The position numbers and the translations under genes are program-made. Shown here one piece after another: positions 1 through 10,306 of a stretch of DNA of 64,000 bases (within the stretch, counting starts at the first letter, position 1; the number at the start of each line of letters is the position of its first letter). Source of the DNA: Lentibacter sp. (GTDB lineage Bacteria > Pseudomonadota > Alphaproteobacteria > Rhodobacterales > Rhodobacteraceae); NCBI GenBank assembly GCA_016744435.1, contig JADGEJ010000006.1:44276-108275 (forward strand), written 5' to 3'. The notes under the pieces are model-generated. The model saw only the letters and a program-made list of their open reading frames with translations. It was not told where the DNA came from and did no database searches.

Positions 1-240
1 CTGTTTCGTGTTCATGCCGAAGACAGGTTGCTTGATTACAACGATCTCGAAACCGCCCTTACGAAAGCCGAGAACATGCTTTGTATTGCCGTTGAGCAAG
101 AAGCGGTAGATGCTGGGGCAGTGGATATTGAGATAACAAAACACCGCGAGCTTCGACAAAGTGAAGTCGAAACGCGCAATGTGTTTGTTGAAGGCTTGGT
201 TACGGTCGAGGCCACAGGGCGGCCCCGAATTGCTGATTAG
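1..240 (+). CDS. 3' end of an unidentified CDS running in from the left edge
   Basis: Open plus frame from base 1 to TAG at 238-240 (…EVETRNVFVEGLVTVEATGRPRIAD*). Convergent with grpE. The codon-aligned minus frame is also open but has no ATG/GTG/TTG at its 5' end, so the plus frame is preferred. Confidence 0.4.
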   Translation: MFRVHAEDRLLDYNDLETALTKAENMLCIAVEQEAVDAGAVDIEITKHRELRQSEVETRNVFVEGLVTVEATGRPRIAD

Positions 241-797
241 GATTTCGGCGTTGACGAAACGCCAACTTGAGCTGGCCGTAAGAGACGATCATGCAACATG
301 AAACCCTCGGCTGACACCTGAATAATGTCGCCAGCTTTTGTGCCGGGCAAAGGCGCTTCAAACATGGCTTCGTGCATGTTCGGATCAAACCTGTCGCCGA
401 CTTGCGGGGAAACAACAATGATACCATGCTTTGAAAATACATTGGTCAGCTCGCGCATTGTCAGCTCGATGCCTTCAAGCAGGGCACCTGCAGCTGCGCG
501 CTGCTCTTCAGTTGCGGCCTCTAGTGCGCGCTTCATGTTGTCATAAACCGGGAGCATGTCGCGAGACAACTTAGAGCCACCGTATTGCTCAGCATCGCGG
601 CGCATTTTATCGCCGCGTTTACGCGCATTCTCGGCATCTGCCAAAGCGCGCATAAATTTGTCGCGCAGCTCGTCGCGCTCGGCACGCAGCTCATCAACTT
701 CGATGGCTTCGTCATCCATCTCGGCCAATTCCGCAGCCTCGGCTTCCTTTTCGAAGGCCTCGATATTGTCCAGGAATTCTTCGTCCTTGGGATCCAT
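237..797 (-). CDS. grpE: Nucleotide exchange factor GrpE
   Basis: GrpE-like coiled coil plus C-terminal beta domain (LTNVFSKHGIIVVSPQVGDRFDPNMHEAMFEAP); directly downstream of hrcA. Confidence 0.97.
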   Translation of the reverse strand: MDPKDEEFLDNIEAFEKEAEAAELAEMDDEAIEVDELRAERDELRDKFMRALADAENARKRGDKMRRDAEQYGGSKLSRDMLPVYDNMKRALEAATEEQRAAAGALLEGIELTMRELTNVFSKHGIIVVSPQVGDRFDPNMHEAMFEAPLPGTKAGDIIQVSAEGFMLHDRLLRPAQVGVSSTPKS

Positions 798-806
798 AGT
801 TCACCT

Positions 807-1871
807 CTAACTTCGGTTGGATATAAGCTTCCCAACCAACTGTGCTGTATAGTTGACGATCGGCACGATGCGCCCGTAATTGAGCCGCGTCGGCCCGATA
901 ACCCCGACAGCGCCGATAATCTTTCGATCAGCGTTCATATAGGGAGAGACAACCAAAGAGGAACCCGAAAGTGAAAAAAGTTTGTTCTCAGAGCCAATAA
1001 AAATGCGAACACCTTCACCTTCTTCAGCAAGTTCGAGAAATTCGACGATATCGCGCTTGCGCTCAAGGTCATCAAACAAGGTTTTGATACGCTCAAGGCC
1101 TTCAGTTTCTTCCGGATCAGCGATGAGGTTTGAGCGCCCGCGCACGATGAGGCGCTCGTTCGTTTCACCCTGTGCTTCCCAAACTGCAAGGCCGCTATCA
1201 ACCAAAGCACGCGCGAGTTGGTCGATCTCCTGACGACGCGTTTTCATTTCACGACTAATGATTGTCGTTAGCTCGGAAAGCGTCCTTCCTTCCGCAAGAG
1301 AGTTAAGAAAGTTGGCAGCCTCGCGCATTGAGCTGGGTGTTGAGCCGAGCGGTGGCGTGAACACACGGTTCTCAACGTGGCCATCAGAAAACACCAACAC
1401 AACGAGGGCCCTGTCGTGCGCGAGAGGGACAAACTCGATATGTTTGATCGAAGCTTCGTGTTTGGGCGCTAGCACCAATGAGGCACCCTGCGTTACACCA
1501 GAAAGAGCAGAGCCGATCCTGTCAAGCAGGCCTGAAACATCACCCGTATTGCTCGACATTGTCGCGTCAATCTTTTCGCGATCGTCCAATTCAGGATCAT
1601 TCACTTCTAGCAAGCCATCAACAAACATGCGCAAACCCTGTTGTGTGGGAATGCGCCCTGCACTGATATGAGGGCTGTTGAGAAGGCCCATGAACTCCAG
1701 GTCTGACATGACATTGCGCACGGTCGCCGGGCTAACTTTCTCGCTCAAGCTACGGGTAAGCGATCGCGAGCCAACAGGATCACCCGTCGCGAGATAGCCC
1801 TCAACAACGCGGCGAAAAACTTCGCGCGTACGATCGTTCATTTCGTCCAGTTGGCTTGGTGTTTCAGTCAT
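807..1871 (-). CDS. hrcA: Heat-inducible transcription repressor HrcA
   Basis: N-terminal winged helix (REVFRRVVEGYLATGDPVGSRSLTRSL..SPATVRNVMSDLE) and HrcA C-terminal domain (VVSPYMNADRKIIGAVGVIGPTRLNYGRIVPIVNYTA). Start set at the internal Met (MTETPSQ). Confidence 0.97.
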   Translation of the reverse strand: MTETPSQLDEMNDRTREVFRRVVEGYLATGDPVGSRSLTRSLSEKVSPATVRNVMSDLEFMGLLNSPHISAGRIPTQQGLRMFVDGLLEVNDPELDDREKIDATMSSNTGDVSGLLDRIGSALSGVTQGASLVLAPKHEASIKHIEFVPLAHDRALVVLVFSDGHVENRVFTPPLGSTPSSMREAANFLNSLAEGRTLSELTTIISREMKTRRQEIDQLARALVDSGLAVWEAQGETNERLIVRGRSNLIADPEETEGLERIKTLFDDLERKRDIVEFLELAEEGEGVRIFIGSENKLFSLSGSSLVVSPYMNADRKIIGAVGVIGPTRLNYGRIVPIVNYTAQLVGKLISNRS

Positions 1872-1987
1872 ACATTTGCCCACATATATGAGTGCTATTT
1901 AAGGACCGAGTTGAGCGAAGGTCAATCGGGCTTGTGTTTTGGGGTAACTGGCCTGTATCTCAGAGCCGACACTCAAAAGGATAGATC

Positions 1988-2704
1988 ATGCGACCTTCAG
2001 GAAGAGAACTCGATACAATGCGAGATGTATCGATCGAAACAGACGTAACAAAACACGCAGAAGGCTCCTGCATGATTCGCATGGGCGACACGCATGTGCT
2101 TTGCACAGCTACTTTAGAGAACCGTGTTCCACCGTTTATCAAAGGCTCTGGTCTTGGCTGGGTAACCGCCGAATATGGCATGCTCCCGCGCTCAACAACT
2201 TCACGCATGCGCCGTGAAGCCACGGCTGGCAAGCAGGGCGGACGCACCGTAGAGATCCAACGCCTGATCGGCCGCAGCTTGCGTGCGGGTGTTGACCGCG
2301 TCGCACTTGGTGAACGCCAGATCACCGTCGACTGTGACGTAATCCAAGCTGACGGTGGAACGCGCTGCGCCTCAATTACCGGTGGTTGGGTTGCGCTGCG
2401 GTTGGCCGTTAACAAGCTCATGAAAGCAGGCGATGTTGTCAGTGACCCGCTTGTTGACCCGGTTGCCGCAGTTTCATGTGGCATCTATGCCGGCCAACCC
2501 GTGCTTGATCTTGACTACCCCGAAGACAGCGAAGCCGGTGTTGACGGCAACTTCATCATGACAGGCACCAAGAAGCTTATTGAAGTGCAAATGTCAGCTG
2601 AAGGGCAGACATTCAGCCGAGACCAGATGAACCAGTTGATGGACTTGGCAGACAAAGGCGTTGGTGAGCTTGTTGCAATGCAGGTAGCTGCGACAAGTGC
2701 GTAA
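1988..2704 (+). CDS. rph: Ribonuclease PH
   Basis: [45 protein letters not shown]...; classic RNase PH; divergent from hrcA. Confidence 0.97.
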   Translation: MRPSGRELDTMRDVSIETDVTKHAEGSCMIRMGDTHVLCTATLENRVPPFIKGSGLGWVTAEYGMLPRSTTSRMRREATAGKQGGRTVEIQRLIGRSLRAGVDRVALGERQITVDCDVIQADGGTRCASITGGWVALRLAVNKLMKAGDVVSDPLVDPVAAVSCGIYAGQPVLDLDYPEDSEAGVDGNFIMTGTKKLIEVQMSAEGQTFSRDQMNQLMDLADKGVGELVAMQVAATSA

Positions 2705-3305
2705 GTTTGACAGCAAACAGCTGGTGATCGCTAGCCACAACGCGGGTAAATTGCGCGAGATGGCTGCGTTGCTCGCCCCATTCGGCGTCACAGTTACCTC
2801 GGCTAGCGATCACGGTTTGGAAGAACCCGAAGAAACTGAAGACACCTTTATTGGTAACGCCCGCATCAAAGCGCATTTTGCGGCGAAGGCTACGGGCTTG
2901 CCCGCATTGTCTGACGACAGCGGAATTACTGTAGAAGGACTCGGGGGAGCACCCGGAGTTTACACCGCAGATTGGGCAGAGACACCCAAAGGCCGCGACT
3001 TTCCGATGGCGATGGAGAGAGTTTGGACTGAGCTAGAGGCTTGCGACGCGCCTTTCCCCCGATCAGCAGCCTTCAACGCCACTCTTTGTCTTGCATGGCC
3101 TGATGGTCACGACGAGGTGTTTGAAGGCCGTGTTGAAGGCGAGGTTGTCTGGCCTATGCGCGGTGAAAATGGGTTTGGTTTTGATCCAGTTTTTCTGCCT
3201 GTGGGAGAGACAGTTACTTTCGGAGAAATGGACCCCGCAAAAAAACATGCTATGAGTCACCGAAGTGACGCTTTTGTTAAGCTTGTCAGGGGTTGCTTTG
3301 AGTAA
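2697..3305 (+). CDS. rdgB: RdgB/HAM1 family non-canonical purine NTP pyrophosphatase
   Basis: [14 protein letters not shown]...[25 protein letters not shown] motif. Confidence 0.96.
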   Translation: MRKFDSKQLVIASHNAGKLREMAALLAPFGVTVTSASDHGLEEPEETEDTFIGNARIKAHFAAKATGLPALSDDSGITVEGLGGAPGVYTADWAETPKGRDFPMAMERVWTELEACDAPFPRSAAFNATLCLAWPDGHDEVFEGRVEGEVVWPMRGENGFGFDPVFLPVGETVTFGEMDPAKKHAMSHRSDAFVKLVRGCFE

Positions 3306-4455
3306 CGACTGGGAGAATGGCGGCTTTGGGATCTACATCCATTGGCCGTTCTGCGAAGCCAAATGCCCTTACTGTGACTTCAATAGCTTTGTGGCGCGCG
3401 AGATCAACCATTCGCGTTGGCTTAAGGCTTATCTGAGTGAGTTGGAACGGTACGCTGCCGAACTGTCCCATCGCGTGGTTTCCAGCATTTTCTTTGGGGG
3501 CGGCACGCCAAGCCTAATGGAACCAGCTGTAGTCGAGGCGATCGTCAGTAAAGTTAAAGAATGCTGGCCTATCGCCAATGACTTGGAAGTTACGCTTGAA
3601 GCCAATCCGAGCTCTGTGGAAGCGACACGTTTTGCTGGCTTCCGTGCTGGCGGTGTAACGCGCATCTCGATGGGGATTCAGGCTCTAAACAACCAGGATT
3701 TGCAAAAACTGGGTAGGCTACATACAATTGAAGAAGCCTATTCGGCCTTTGATGTGGCGCGCAATCATTTTGACCGCGTAAACTTTGATCTGATTTATGC
3801 GCGCCAATCTCAAACGCCAGAAGACTGGCGCCTCGAATTAAAGCGCGCGACGAGTTTGGCCGTTGATCACCTGTCACTCTACCAACTCACGATTGAACAA
3901 GGTACCGCCTTTGGGGATCGCTATAATGTTGGAAAACTTGCTGGCATACCTGACGACGACGATGCCGCTCAGATGTATGATATCACCCAAGAAGAATGTG
4001 CTTTAGCAGGCTTTGAGCTCTATGAAGTTTCAAACCACGCCAAGCCCGGTGCTGAGTGCCGTCACAACCTGATTTACTGGAACTACGGCGACTATGTTGG
4101 CATTGGTCCTGGCGCTCACGGTAGAATTACTGTTTTAAATCAACGTATTGCAACAGAATCCTTCTTGCAACCATCAGCTTGGCTGCAGGCCGTAGAACGC
4201 CGGTCAGGGGAGAAGGAGCGAGAGAATCTAAGCTTCACCGATCAGGCTTCGGAATACCTGTTGATGGGCCTTCGGCTAAAGACCGGCGTAGATGTTGAGC
4301 GATGGGAACGCTTGGCTGGTAAGCCTTTTCGCAGCAGCGCCATATCCGAACTTTCAGAACTTGGTATGCTGAATGTGAACCAGGGTTCGATGAGGGTAAC
4401 TACAAGGGGGCGAATTCTGCTCAACTCTGTTCTTGAAAAGCTTCTGGAAGACTAG
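3265..4455 (+). CDS. hemW: Radical SAM heme chaperone HemW (coproporphyrinogen III oxidase-like)
   Basis: YIHWPFCEAKCPYCDFNS radical SAM Cys motif; the real start is probably near TTG 3298. Confidence 0.95.
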   Translation: MTLLLSLSGVALSNDWENGGFGIYIHWPFCEAKCPYCDFNSFVAREINHSRWLKAYLSELERYAAELSHRVVSSIFFGGGTPSLMEPAVVEAIVSKVKECWPIANDLEVTLEANPSSVEATRFAGFRAGGVTRISMGIQALNNQDLQKLGRLHTIEEAYSAFDVARNHFDRVNFDLIYARQSQTPEDWRLELKRATSLAVDHLSLYQLTIEQGTAFGDRYNVGKLAGIPDDDDAAQMYDITQEECALAGFELYEVSNHAKPGAECRHNLIYWNYGDYVGIGPGAHGRITVLNQRIATESFLQPSAWLQAVERRSGEKERENLSFTDQASEYLLMGLRLKTGVDVERWERLAGKPFRSSAISELSELGMLNVNQGSMRVTTRGRILLNSVLEKLLED

Positions 4456-4809
4456 ATGAGGTTTGTTTGGCTTATCTGCGGCTTAGCGAGCCTTTGTATT
4501 GGGATAGTCGGTATGGTTTTACCGCTTATCCCAACTGTACCCCTTGTGCTGCTAGCCACATTTTGTTTTGCCAGATCATCACCGAAACTACACATTTGGT
4601 TGATCAATCATCCGAAGTTGGGGCCACATATCACTGATTGGACCAATCACGGAGCCATTTCAACTCGTAGCAAAAAGCTTGCAACAGTCTCTATCGTTGC
4701 AGTGTTCGCTATTTCTTTCGCTTTTTCGGTTCCGAAAACCGTGCTTTTGATCCAAGCAGTTACGCTAAGTGCTGTTCTGCTGTTTATCTGGACTCGCCCT
4801 GGTGCTTAA
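4456..4809 (+). CDS. YbaN/DUF454 family small membrane protein
   Basis: 117 aa, hydrophobic, GIVGMVLPLIPTVPLVLLATFCFARSSPKLHIWLINHPKLGPHITDW typical of DUF454. Confidence 0.85.
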   Translation: MRFVWLICGLASLCIGIVGMVLPLIPTVPLVLLATFCFARSSPKLHIWLINHPKLGPHITDWTNHGAISTRSKKLATVSIVAVFAISFAFSVPKTVLLIQAVTLSAVLLFIWTRPGA

Positions 4810-5696
4810 CTAAGGCGCTGGCAAAGGTCATCGAGATCATCAAGAGATTTGTAGCTGATAGTCAATTGCCCAGATTCACCGCCCGCGACATGATCAATCT
4901 CTACCTTCATTCGCAAATTGGCCGAAAGATCCCGCTCTATTGCCACGGTGTCAGCATCTTTGCTTCTTTTCTGACGCTTGCTCGACCTACCAGTAGCTGG
5001 GATGGCGGATTGCTTTGCCAAACGCTCCGCATCACGAACTGACAAACCTTTCTTGACTATTTCTCGTGCTAAACGAGAGGGATCTTCCGAAGTAATCAAA
5101 GCACGAGCGTGGCCTGCCGAAAGATCTCCGGCAGAAAGCATCTGTTGAACATCCTTTGGCAGCGTCAAGAGGCGCATTTGGTTCGCGATATGACTTCTAC
5201 TTTTGCCAAGGGCTTGTGCGAGCTTCTCCTGTGTGTGCCCAAATTTTTCGACCAACTGTCGATAACCTGCTGCTTCCTCAACCGGATTGAGATCAGCTCG
5301 CTGTATGTTCTCAATGATAGCGACTTCGAGAACTTCGATATCATTGAATTCTCTAACAATAACAGGGACTTCGTGAAGTTTTACTTTCTGTGCCGCCCGC
5401 CAGCGTCGCTCTCCGGCCACGATCTGGTAAGACCCGTCTGTTTTGGGGTCGGGGCGCACTATGAGCGGTTGAATAATCCCTTTTTCCCGAACCGACTCGG
5501 CTAGGTCAGCAAGTTTAACCGTATCAAAATGCCGTCTCGGCTGTTCAGGGTTTGGAAGAACTCTTTCGATTGGTACACGAAGTTCAGCATTGCGAGGCGA
5601 GTTAGTTGTTCCACCCCCTGCCTCTTCCGGCACTTCGGCCATCAAAGCTGATAGGCCGCGGCCAAGACCTCTTGATTTGCTTTTCTTAGCGTTCAT
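4806..5696 (-). CDS. parB: Chromosome partitioning protein ParB
   Basis: LGRGLSALMAEV...NPEQPRRHFD...IVAGERRWRAAQ and HTH; downstream of parA. Confidence 0.98.
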   Translation of the reverse strand: MNAKKSKSRGLGRGLSALMAEVPEEAGGGTTNSPRNAELRVPIERVLPNPEQPRRHFDTVKLADLAESVREKGIIQPLIVRPDPKTDGSYQIVAGERRWRAAQKVKLHEVPVIVREFNDIEVLEVAIIENIQRADLNPVEEAAGYRQLVEKFGHTQEKLAQALGKSRSHIANQMRLLTLPKDVQQMLSAGDLSAGHARALITSEDPSRLAREIVKKGLSVRDAERLAKQSAIPATGRSSKRQKRSKDADTVAIERDLSANLRMKVEIDHVAGGESGQLTISYKSLDDLDDLCQRLS

Positions 5697-5705
5697 GATG
5701 GCCTC

Positions 5706-6515
5706 CTACGCCGTGTTACGTTTGTTATTTGTGAGCAGTTCAGACGCGAGCGCTCTGTATGCTACCGCTCCCTTGGAGTTAGAATCATAGTTTAGCACCG
5801 GAAGCGCAAATGATGGCGCTTCACTTACCCGAACGTTCCTAGGGATAACCGTTTTAAAAACCAACTTTCCAAGGTTATCGCGAGCATCAGCTTCAACTTG
5901 CTGAGAAAGGTTATTCCTACTGTCATACATCGTCAGAACGACCCCCTCAATCCGAAGGTCCGGATTGGCGGATGCACGAATTTCACGGATTGTAAGCATT
6001 AGCTGCGAAAGCCCTTCGAGAGCAAAAAACTCACTTTGTAACGGAACAAGAATAGAATCTGCAGCAACCATCGCATTTACGGTTAATAAATTCAATGAAG
6101 GTGGGCAGTCGATCAATATGAAATCAAAGGCAAAAGTGTCGATGTCTTGCTGTTTCAGGGCGTCCTTCAAAAGATAGCTTCGTTTTTCGCTTGAATAGAG
6201 CTCAATATCTGCTGAGCTAAGGTCAACAGTCGCTGGCACGATAGAAATATTCTCTACTTCTGTTGGCTGAACTATGCTCGATATCGAGTGATCATCTAAC
6301 AAAAGCTCATATGTTGTAAGTTTTCGATCAACCACTTCAACCCCGAGACCGGTAGACGCATTCCCCTGTGGATCCAAATCCACCAATAGAACATTTTTGC
6401 CTTTCTCAGCTAGCGCTGCTGCTAGGTTAATAGTTGTCGTTGTCTTACCCACACCGCCTTTTTGGTTAGCAATCGCGATTATCTTTGGGGCCAGTGGGCG
6501 CGACAGGTCAGACAC
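5706..6515 (-). CDS. parA: Chromosome partitioning ATPase ParA
   Basis: ANQKGGVGKTTTTINLAAALA deviant Walker A. Confidence 0.98.
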   Translation of the reverse strand: MSDLSRPLAPKIIAIANQKGGVGKTTTTINLAAALAEKGKNVLLVDLDPQGNASTGLGVEVVDRKLTTYELLLDDHSISSIVQPTEVENISIVPATVDLSSADIELYSSEKRSYLLKDALKQQDIDTFAFDFILIDCPPSLNLLTVNAMVAADSILVPLQSEFFALEGLSQLMLTIREIRASANPDLRIEGVVLTMYDSRNNLSQQVEADARDNLGKLVFKTVIPRNVRVSEAPSFALPVLNYDSNSKGAVAYRALASELLTNNKRNTA

Positions 6516-7113
6516 GTGTTATTTCTCCGATTTCGAGCAATACTGCTTCAGCGTTTGTTTTACTTTCTATCGCATTCCAGCGAAAGCGCCATGTCTCTTG
6601 TGCCGCTTTTATCTCTTCTCGCCAGCTTTTGCCTTTTAGAAACAATGCTGTGCCGTCTGATGCGAGATGTTGGTCTGCATAACCTAACAGTTTTGTAAGA
6701 TCTGCTAAAGCGCGAGCAGTTAAGACATCTGCCTTCTGTGGCGGGCTTTCCTCGATACGTTGATTAAGAATCTCAGCCCGTGCATTTGTTTCTCTCAGAA
6801 CTGTGCGCAAAAAGGCAGACTTTCGCTGATCGCTTTCAATAAGTGTTGTTCGCTCAGGGTTTTCTAGCTCTACAGCCACTATCGCAACGACGAGCCCCGG
6901 AAAACCACCCCCACTACCAATATCAACAAGGTGCTGTGTGGAAGGCTTCACACGCGCCAACAATTGTAGAGAATCCGCTATATGACGGTCCCAGAGATCA
7001 TCCAGCGTTGATTTAGCAACCAAGTTTATCTTCGGGTTCCACTTCCTCAATGTCTCCGCATAAACTTCCAAACGTTCGGTTGTTTCACGTGAAACATTCG
7101 TCAAAAAGTTCAT
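6508..7113 (-). CDS. rsmG: 16S rRNA (guanine(527)-N(7))-methyltransferase RsmG
   Basis: [27 protein letters not shown]...[13 protein letters not shown]. Confidence 0.97.
   Translation of the reverse strand: MNFLTNVSRETTERLEVYAETLRKWNPKINLVAKSTLDDLWDRHIADSLQLLARVKPSTQHLVDIGSGGGFPGLVVAIVAVELENPERTTLIESDQRKSAFLRTVLRETNARAEILNQRIEESPPQKADVLTARALADLTKLLGYADQHLASDGTALFLKGKSWREEIKAAQETWRFRWNAIESKTNAEAVLLEIGEITRV
7081..7096. promoter_or_regulatory. parS centromere-like site 1 (inside the rsmG 5' coding region)
   Basis: Perfect 16-bp palindrome TGTTTCACGTGAAACA, identical to the canonical bacterial parS consensus; encodes the NVSRET residues of RsmG. Confidence 0.95.
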
Positions 7114-9005
7114 GCGCCCTTACTCCTTCTCGCTTGCCGTAACTTTGCCAACAATAGTGCAATCGCGGCCGGTGTCATGCCGTCAATCCCTGCCGCTTGA
7201 GCCAAGTTTTGTGGCTGAGATCGTGACAGCTTCAATTTCAACTCATTTGAGAGCCCGTCTAGAGCTGAGTAGTCAAAAGAAACGGGGATATGCTGTTTCT
7301 CGTCCCGCTTCATTGCGTCAACTTCACGTTGTTGTCTCTCTATGTAATTGACGTAGAGAGCATCACGCTCGAGCTGCTTCGCTATCGTTGGCGTGATAGA
7401 TTTGAGAGTTGGGTCAAGGGGCAACAGTGTATCAAGCGAAACATCTGGATAGGACAATAACTGAAAGGCTGTTCGCCTAGAGCCGTCCTGATTCACGTTC
7501 ACATTCGCAGCTCTCAACTCCGCAGGTGTAAACGCACAAGAATCAAGCAGGTTTTTCGCGCTCTCAAGGGCTTTTGCCTTGTTATAAAACAGTTTTTTTC
7601 GCTCTTCAGAAACACAACCCAACGATACTGCTAAAGGTGTAAGCCGCTGATCTGCGTTGTCAGCCCGCAAGGAAAGGCGGAATTCGGCACGAGATGTAAA
7701 CATCCTATAGGGTTCTGAAACACCACGCGTAACCAAGTCATCAATCATAACGCCAATATAACTTTCAGCACGGCTAAACAAAACTGGCTCCTGTTCGAGC
7801 ACTGCTCGTGCCGCGTTCAACCCAGCGACCAAGCCCTGAGCCGCAGCCTCTTCATATCCTGTAGTTCCATTAATCTGACCCGCAAGGAAAAGCCCATCAA
7901 TAGACTTGAGGCGCAACTCAAGCGTAAGCGCCCGGGGGTCTATGAAATCATACTCAATCGCATAACCCGGCTGTACAATCTCTGCCTGCTCAAGGCCTGA
8001 TATAGACTGAACGTACTCCTTCTGTACATTTTCTGGAAGAGAAGTAGAAATACCGTTCGGATATATCGTATCGTTGCTAAGACTTTCTGGTTCAAGAAAG
8101 ATTAGGTGAGAAGTCTTGTCAGCAAACCTGACAACTTTGTCCTCGATCGACGGGCAATAACGCGGGCCAACCCCATCAATGTGCCCTCCATACATCGCTG
8201 ATTTATCGAGATTATCCGCGATGATCTCATGAGTCTTTTCGTTTGTATGGGTTATTCCACAAGAGATCTGCCGCGCCTCCGGTTCTTTGGAAAGAAACGA
8301 AAACAAGGTCGGTTCACTATCTCCTGGTTGCGACTCAAGGATATCCCAGTTGATGGTGCGCCCAGACAAACGCGGTGGCGTGCCCGTTTTTAACCTCCCT
8401 TTGGGGAGCTCAAAATTATCCATACGCTCCGCGAGTCGGATAGACGGCTTGTCCCCCATGCGACCACCAGCATAAGAGACATCACCAATGTGAATTGTCC
8501 CGCGTAGAAACGTACCAGTGGTAAGGATTACTTCGCGCGCTGAGATCTCCGTTCCGTCCGCCAATAAGACTCCGGAAACTTTGCCGCTTTTCTCTATGAA
8601 ATCGACTGTTTCGCCCTCGACAATCGAAAGAAGCGGCTGGGCTTCTGTGGCAGCAAGCATTGCGGAGCGGTAAAGAGCTCTATCTTGCTGCGCGCGCGGC
8701 CCCTGAACGGCCGGGCCTTTGCGCCTGTTTAGTAAGCGGAACTGGATACCCGCTCTATCGGAAACGCGACCCATTACGCCATCCATCGCATCAATCTCGC
8801 GAACAAGGTGGCCTTTTCCCAGGCCGCCGATTGCTGGATTGCAGGACATAGTACCAATATCTGCCTTGCGAAGTGTCACCAACGCTGTTCGCACACCCAT
8901 CCGAGCAGCGGCATGTGCTGCCTCAGTTCCGGCATGCCCGCCGCCAACAACAACAACATCAAAATCGAGATGTTTCACGTGAAACACTCCTACTTGCCCA
9001 AACAA
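7110..9005 (-). CDS. mnmG: tRNA uridine-5-carboxymethylaminomethyl(34) synthesis enzyme MnmG (GidA)
   Basis: [23 protein letters not shown] motif; [21 protein letters not shown]. Confidence 0.98.
   Translation of the reverse strand: MFGQVGVFHVKHLDFDVVVVGGGHAGTEAAHAAARMGVRTALVTLRKADIGTMSCNPAIGGLGKGHLVREIDAMDGVMGRVSDRAGIQFRLLNRRKGPAVQGPRAQQDRALYRSAMLAATEAQPLLSIVEGETVDFIEKSGKVSGVLLADGTEISAREVILTTGTFLRGTIHIGDVSYAGGRMGDKPSIRLAERMDNFELPKGRLKTGTPPRLSGRTINWDILESQPGDSEPTLFSFLSKEPEARQISCGITHTNEKTHEIIADNLDKSAMYGGHIDGVGPRYCPSIEDKVVRFADKTSHLIFLEPESLSNDTIYPNGISTSLPENVQKEYVQSISGLEQAEIVQPGYAIEYDFIDPRALTLELRLKSIDGLFLAGQINGTTGYEEAAAQGLVAGLNAARAVLEQEPVLFSRAESYIGVMIDDLVTRGVSEPYRMFTSRAEFRLSLRADNADQRLTPLAVSLGCVSEERKKLFYNKAKALESAKNLLDSCAFTPAELRAANVNVNQDGSRRTAFQLLSYPDVSLDTLLPLDPTLKSITPTIAKQLERDALYVNYIERQQREVDAMKRDEKQHIPVSFDYSALDGLSNELKLKLSRSQPQNLAQAAGIDGMTPAAIALLLAKLRQARRSKGA
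8971..8986. promoter_or_regulatory. parS centromere-like site 2 (inside the mnmG 5' coding region)
   Basis: Second perfect TGTTTCACGTGAAACA; encodes the VFHVKH residues of MnmG. Confidence 0.95.
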
Positions 9006-10276
9006 AAGCTGGAAAAAACTTCATCCAGCACATTCTCTACATCTACACGTCCAATCAACGAGTTAAGCGCCGCTAACGCCTCCCTTAGCTCTTCAGCAGC
9101 AAGATCGGAAAACTCATCACCTCGACCAACCATATCTACCGCCGACTCCAAAGCGCTCAAACACCGCTCCATTGCTGACTTATGCCTTTCACGAGTGGCT
9201 AAACCTGCGCGAGCGGTCTTATTTAGCAGCGCTTCAGAGATTCGTGCAACAAGCTCAGAAATACCGCTCCCAGTAAGACCTGAAACGCCAGCGCTACCTT
9301 CGGCAAGCAAATCAGCTTTGGCAGCTACAATCAAATCCTCGGCACTGGGTTCGAAACTGTCCTGATCACCGGCTTCTACAAGGTAAACTCGCAGATCAGC
9401 CGCACTAGCCCGTTCTAAGGCCCTTGAAACACCAATTTTCTCTACAACGTCATCTGTTTCGCGCAATCCGGCGGTATCAAGCAGAGTAACAGGCAATCCG
9501 GCAAGTTCCATACGTACTTCGATCACATCACGGGTTGTGCCAGCGATCTCTGAAGTAATTGCTGCATCCCGCCCAGCCAATGCATTGAGCAGGGTTGATT
9601 TGCCTACGTTGGGAGCACCAAGAATGGCGACTTCAAAACCCATGCGCACCCGCTCAGCTGCCCCAAACCCTAAAAGTTGCTGTTTCATCCCGGTTTGAAC
9701 ACCAGATACTAAATCCAGCACCTCTGGTTTTACGTCGACAGGGACATCCTCATCGGCAAAATCAATCGTAACCGTAAGCAATGCGCTGGCACGTATCAGG
9801 CTTTCACGCCAACTTGTTGCTAGTTCGCCAAGACCTCCGGAAAACAACCGCAGAGCCTGTTGACGCTGTGCCTCAGTTTCTGAAGAAATCAGGTCCGCGA
9901 GCCCTTCAACTTGTGCCAAGTCTAACCGCCCATTTGCCAAAGCTCGGCGTGTGAACTCCCCTGGCTCGGCAACGCGCAGGCCTTCGTGCTTACCCAACTC
10001 GGCCAAAACCGCCCTTACAACCGCGATAGAGCCATGCGTTTGCAATTCGACAGTTTGTTCACCAGTAAAGCTAGCTTTTTCTTCGAAGCAAAGAACCAGT
10101 GCTTCATCTAATATCTCACCCTTCGCGTCTCGAAGAACACGAAGTGCCGTCTGACGAGCCAATGGCAAAGAGCCAGCGAGCTTTCGTGCAGCATCAAAGG
10201 CACTCGGGCCAGAAATCCGAACGACAGAAACACCCGCTTTGCCCAACGCACTTGCCTGTGCAAAAATCGTGCTCAT
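8990..10276 (-). CDS. mnmE: tRNA modification GTPase MnmE (TrmE)
   Basis: [36 protein letters not shown] domain and C-terminal CxGK (FCLGK). Confidence 0.97.
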   Translation of the reverse strand: MSTIFAQASALGKAGVSVVRISGPSAFDAARKLAGSLPLARQTALRVLRDAKGEILDEALVLCFEEKASFTGEQTVELQTHGSIAVVRAVLAELGKHEGLRVAEPGEFTRRALANGRLDLAQVEGLADLISSETEAQRQQALRLFSGGLGELATSWRESLIRASALLTVTIDFADEDVPVDVKPEVLDLVSGVQTGMKQQLLGFGAAERVRMGFEVAILGAPNVGKSTLLNALAGRDAAITSEIAGTTRDVIEVRMELAGLPVTLLDTAGLRETDDVVEKIGVSRALERASAADLRVYLVEAGDQDSFEPSAEDLIVAAKADLLAEGSAGVSGLTGSGISELVARISEALLNKTARAGLATRERHKSAMERCLSALESAVDMVGRGDEFSDLAAEELREALAALNSLIGRVDVENVLDEVFSSFCLGK

Positions 10277-10306
10277 ATTTCATAACCTACTGTTTTAAAA
10301 CAGCTA

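Noticed and set aside
1-260. Minus-strand open frame …ISNSGPPCGLDRNQAFNKHIARFDF… at the left edge
   Set aside because: No ATG/GTG/TTG start before a stop on the upstream side; probably the codon-aligned antisense of the plus CDS, although this is not certain.
1880-1900. CIRCE-like half site (GAGTGCTAT) upstream of hrcA
   Set aside because: Only one half matches; the partner arm at N9 spacing is absent, so a CIRCE call is not supported.
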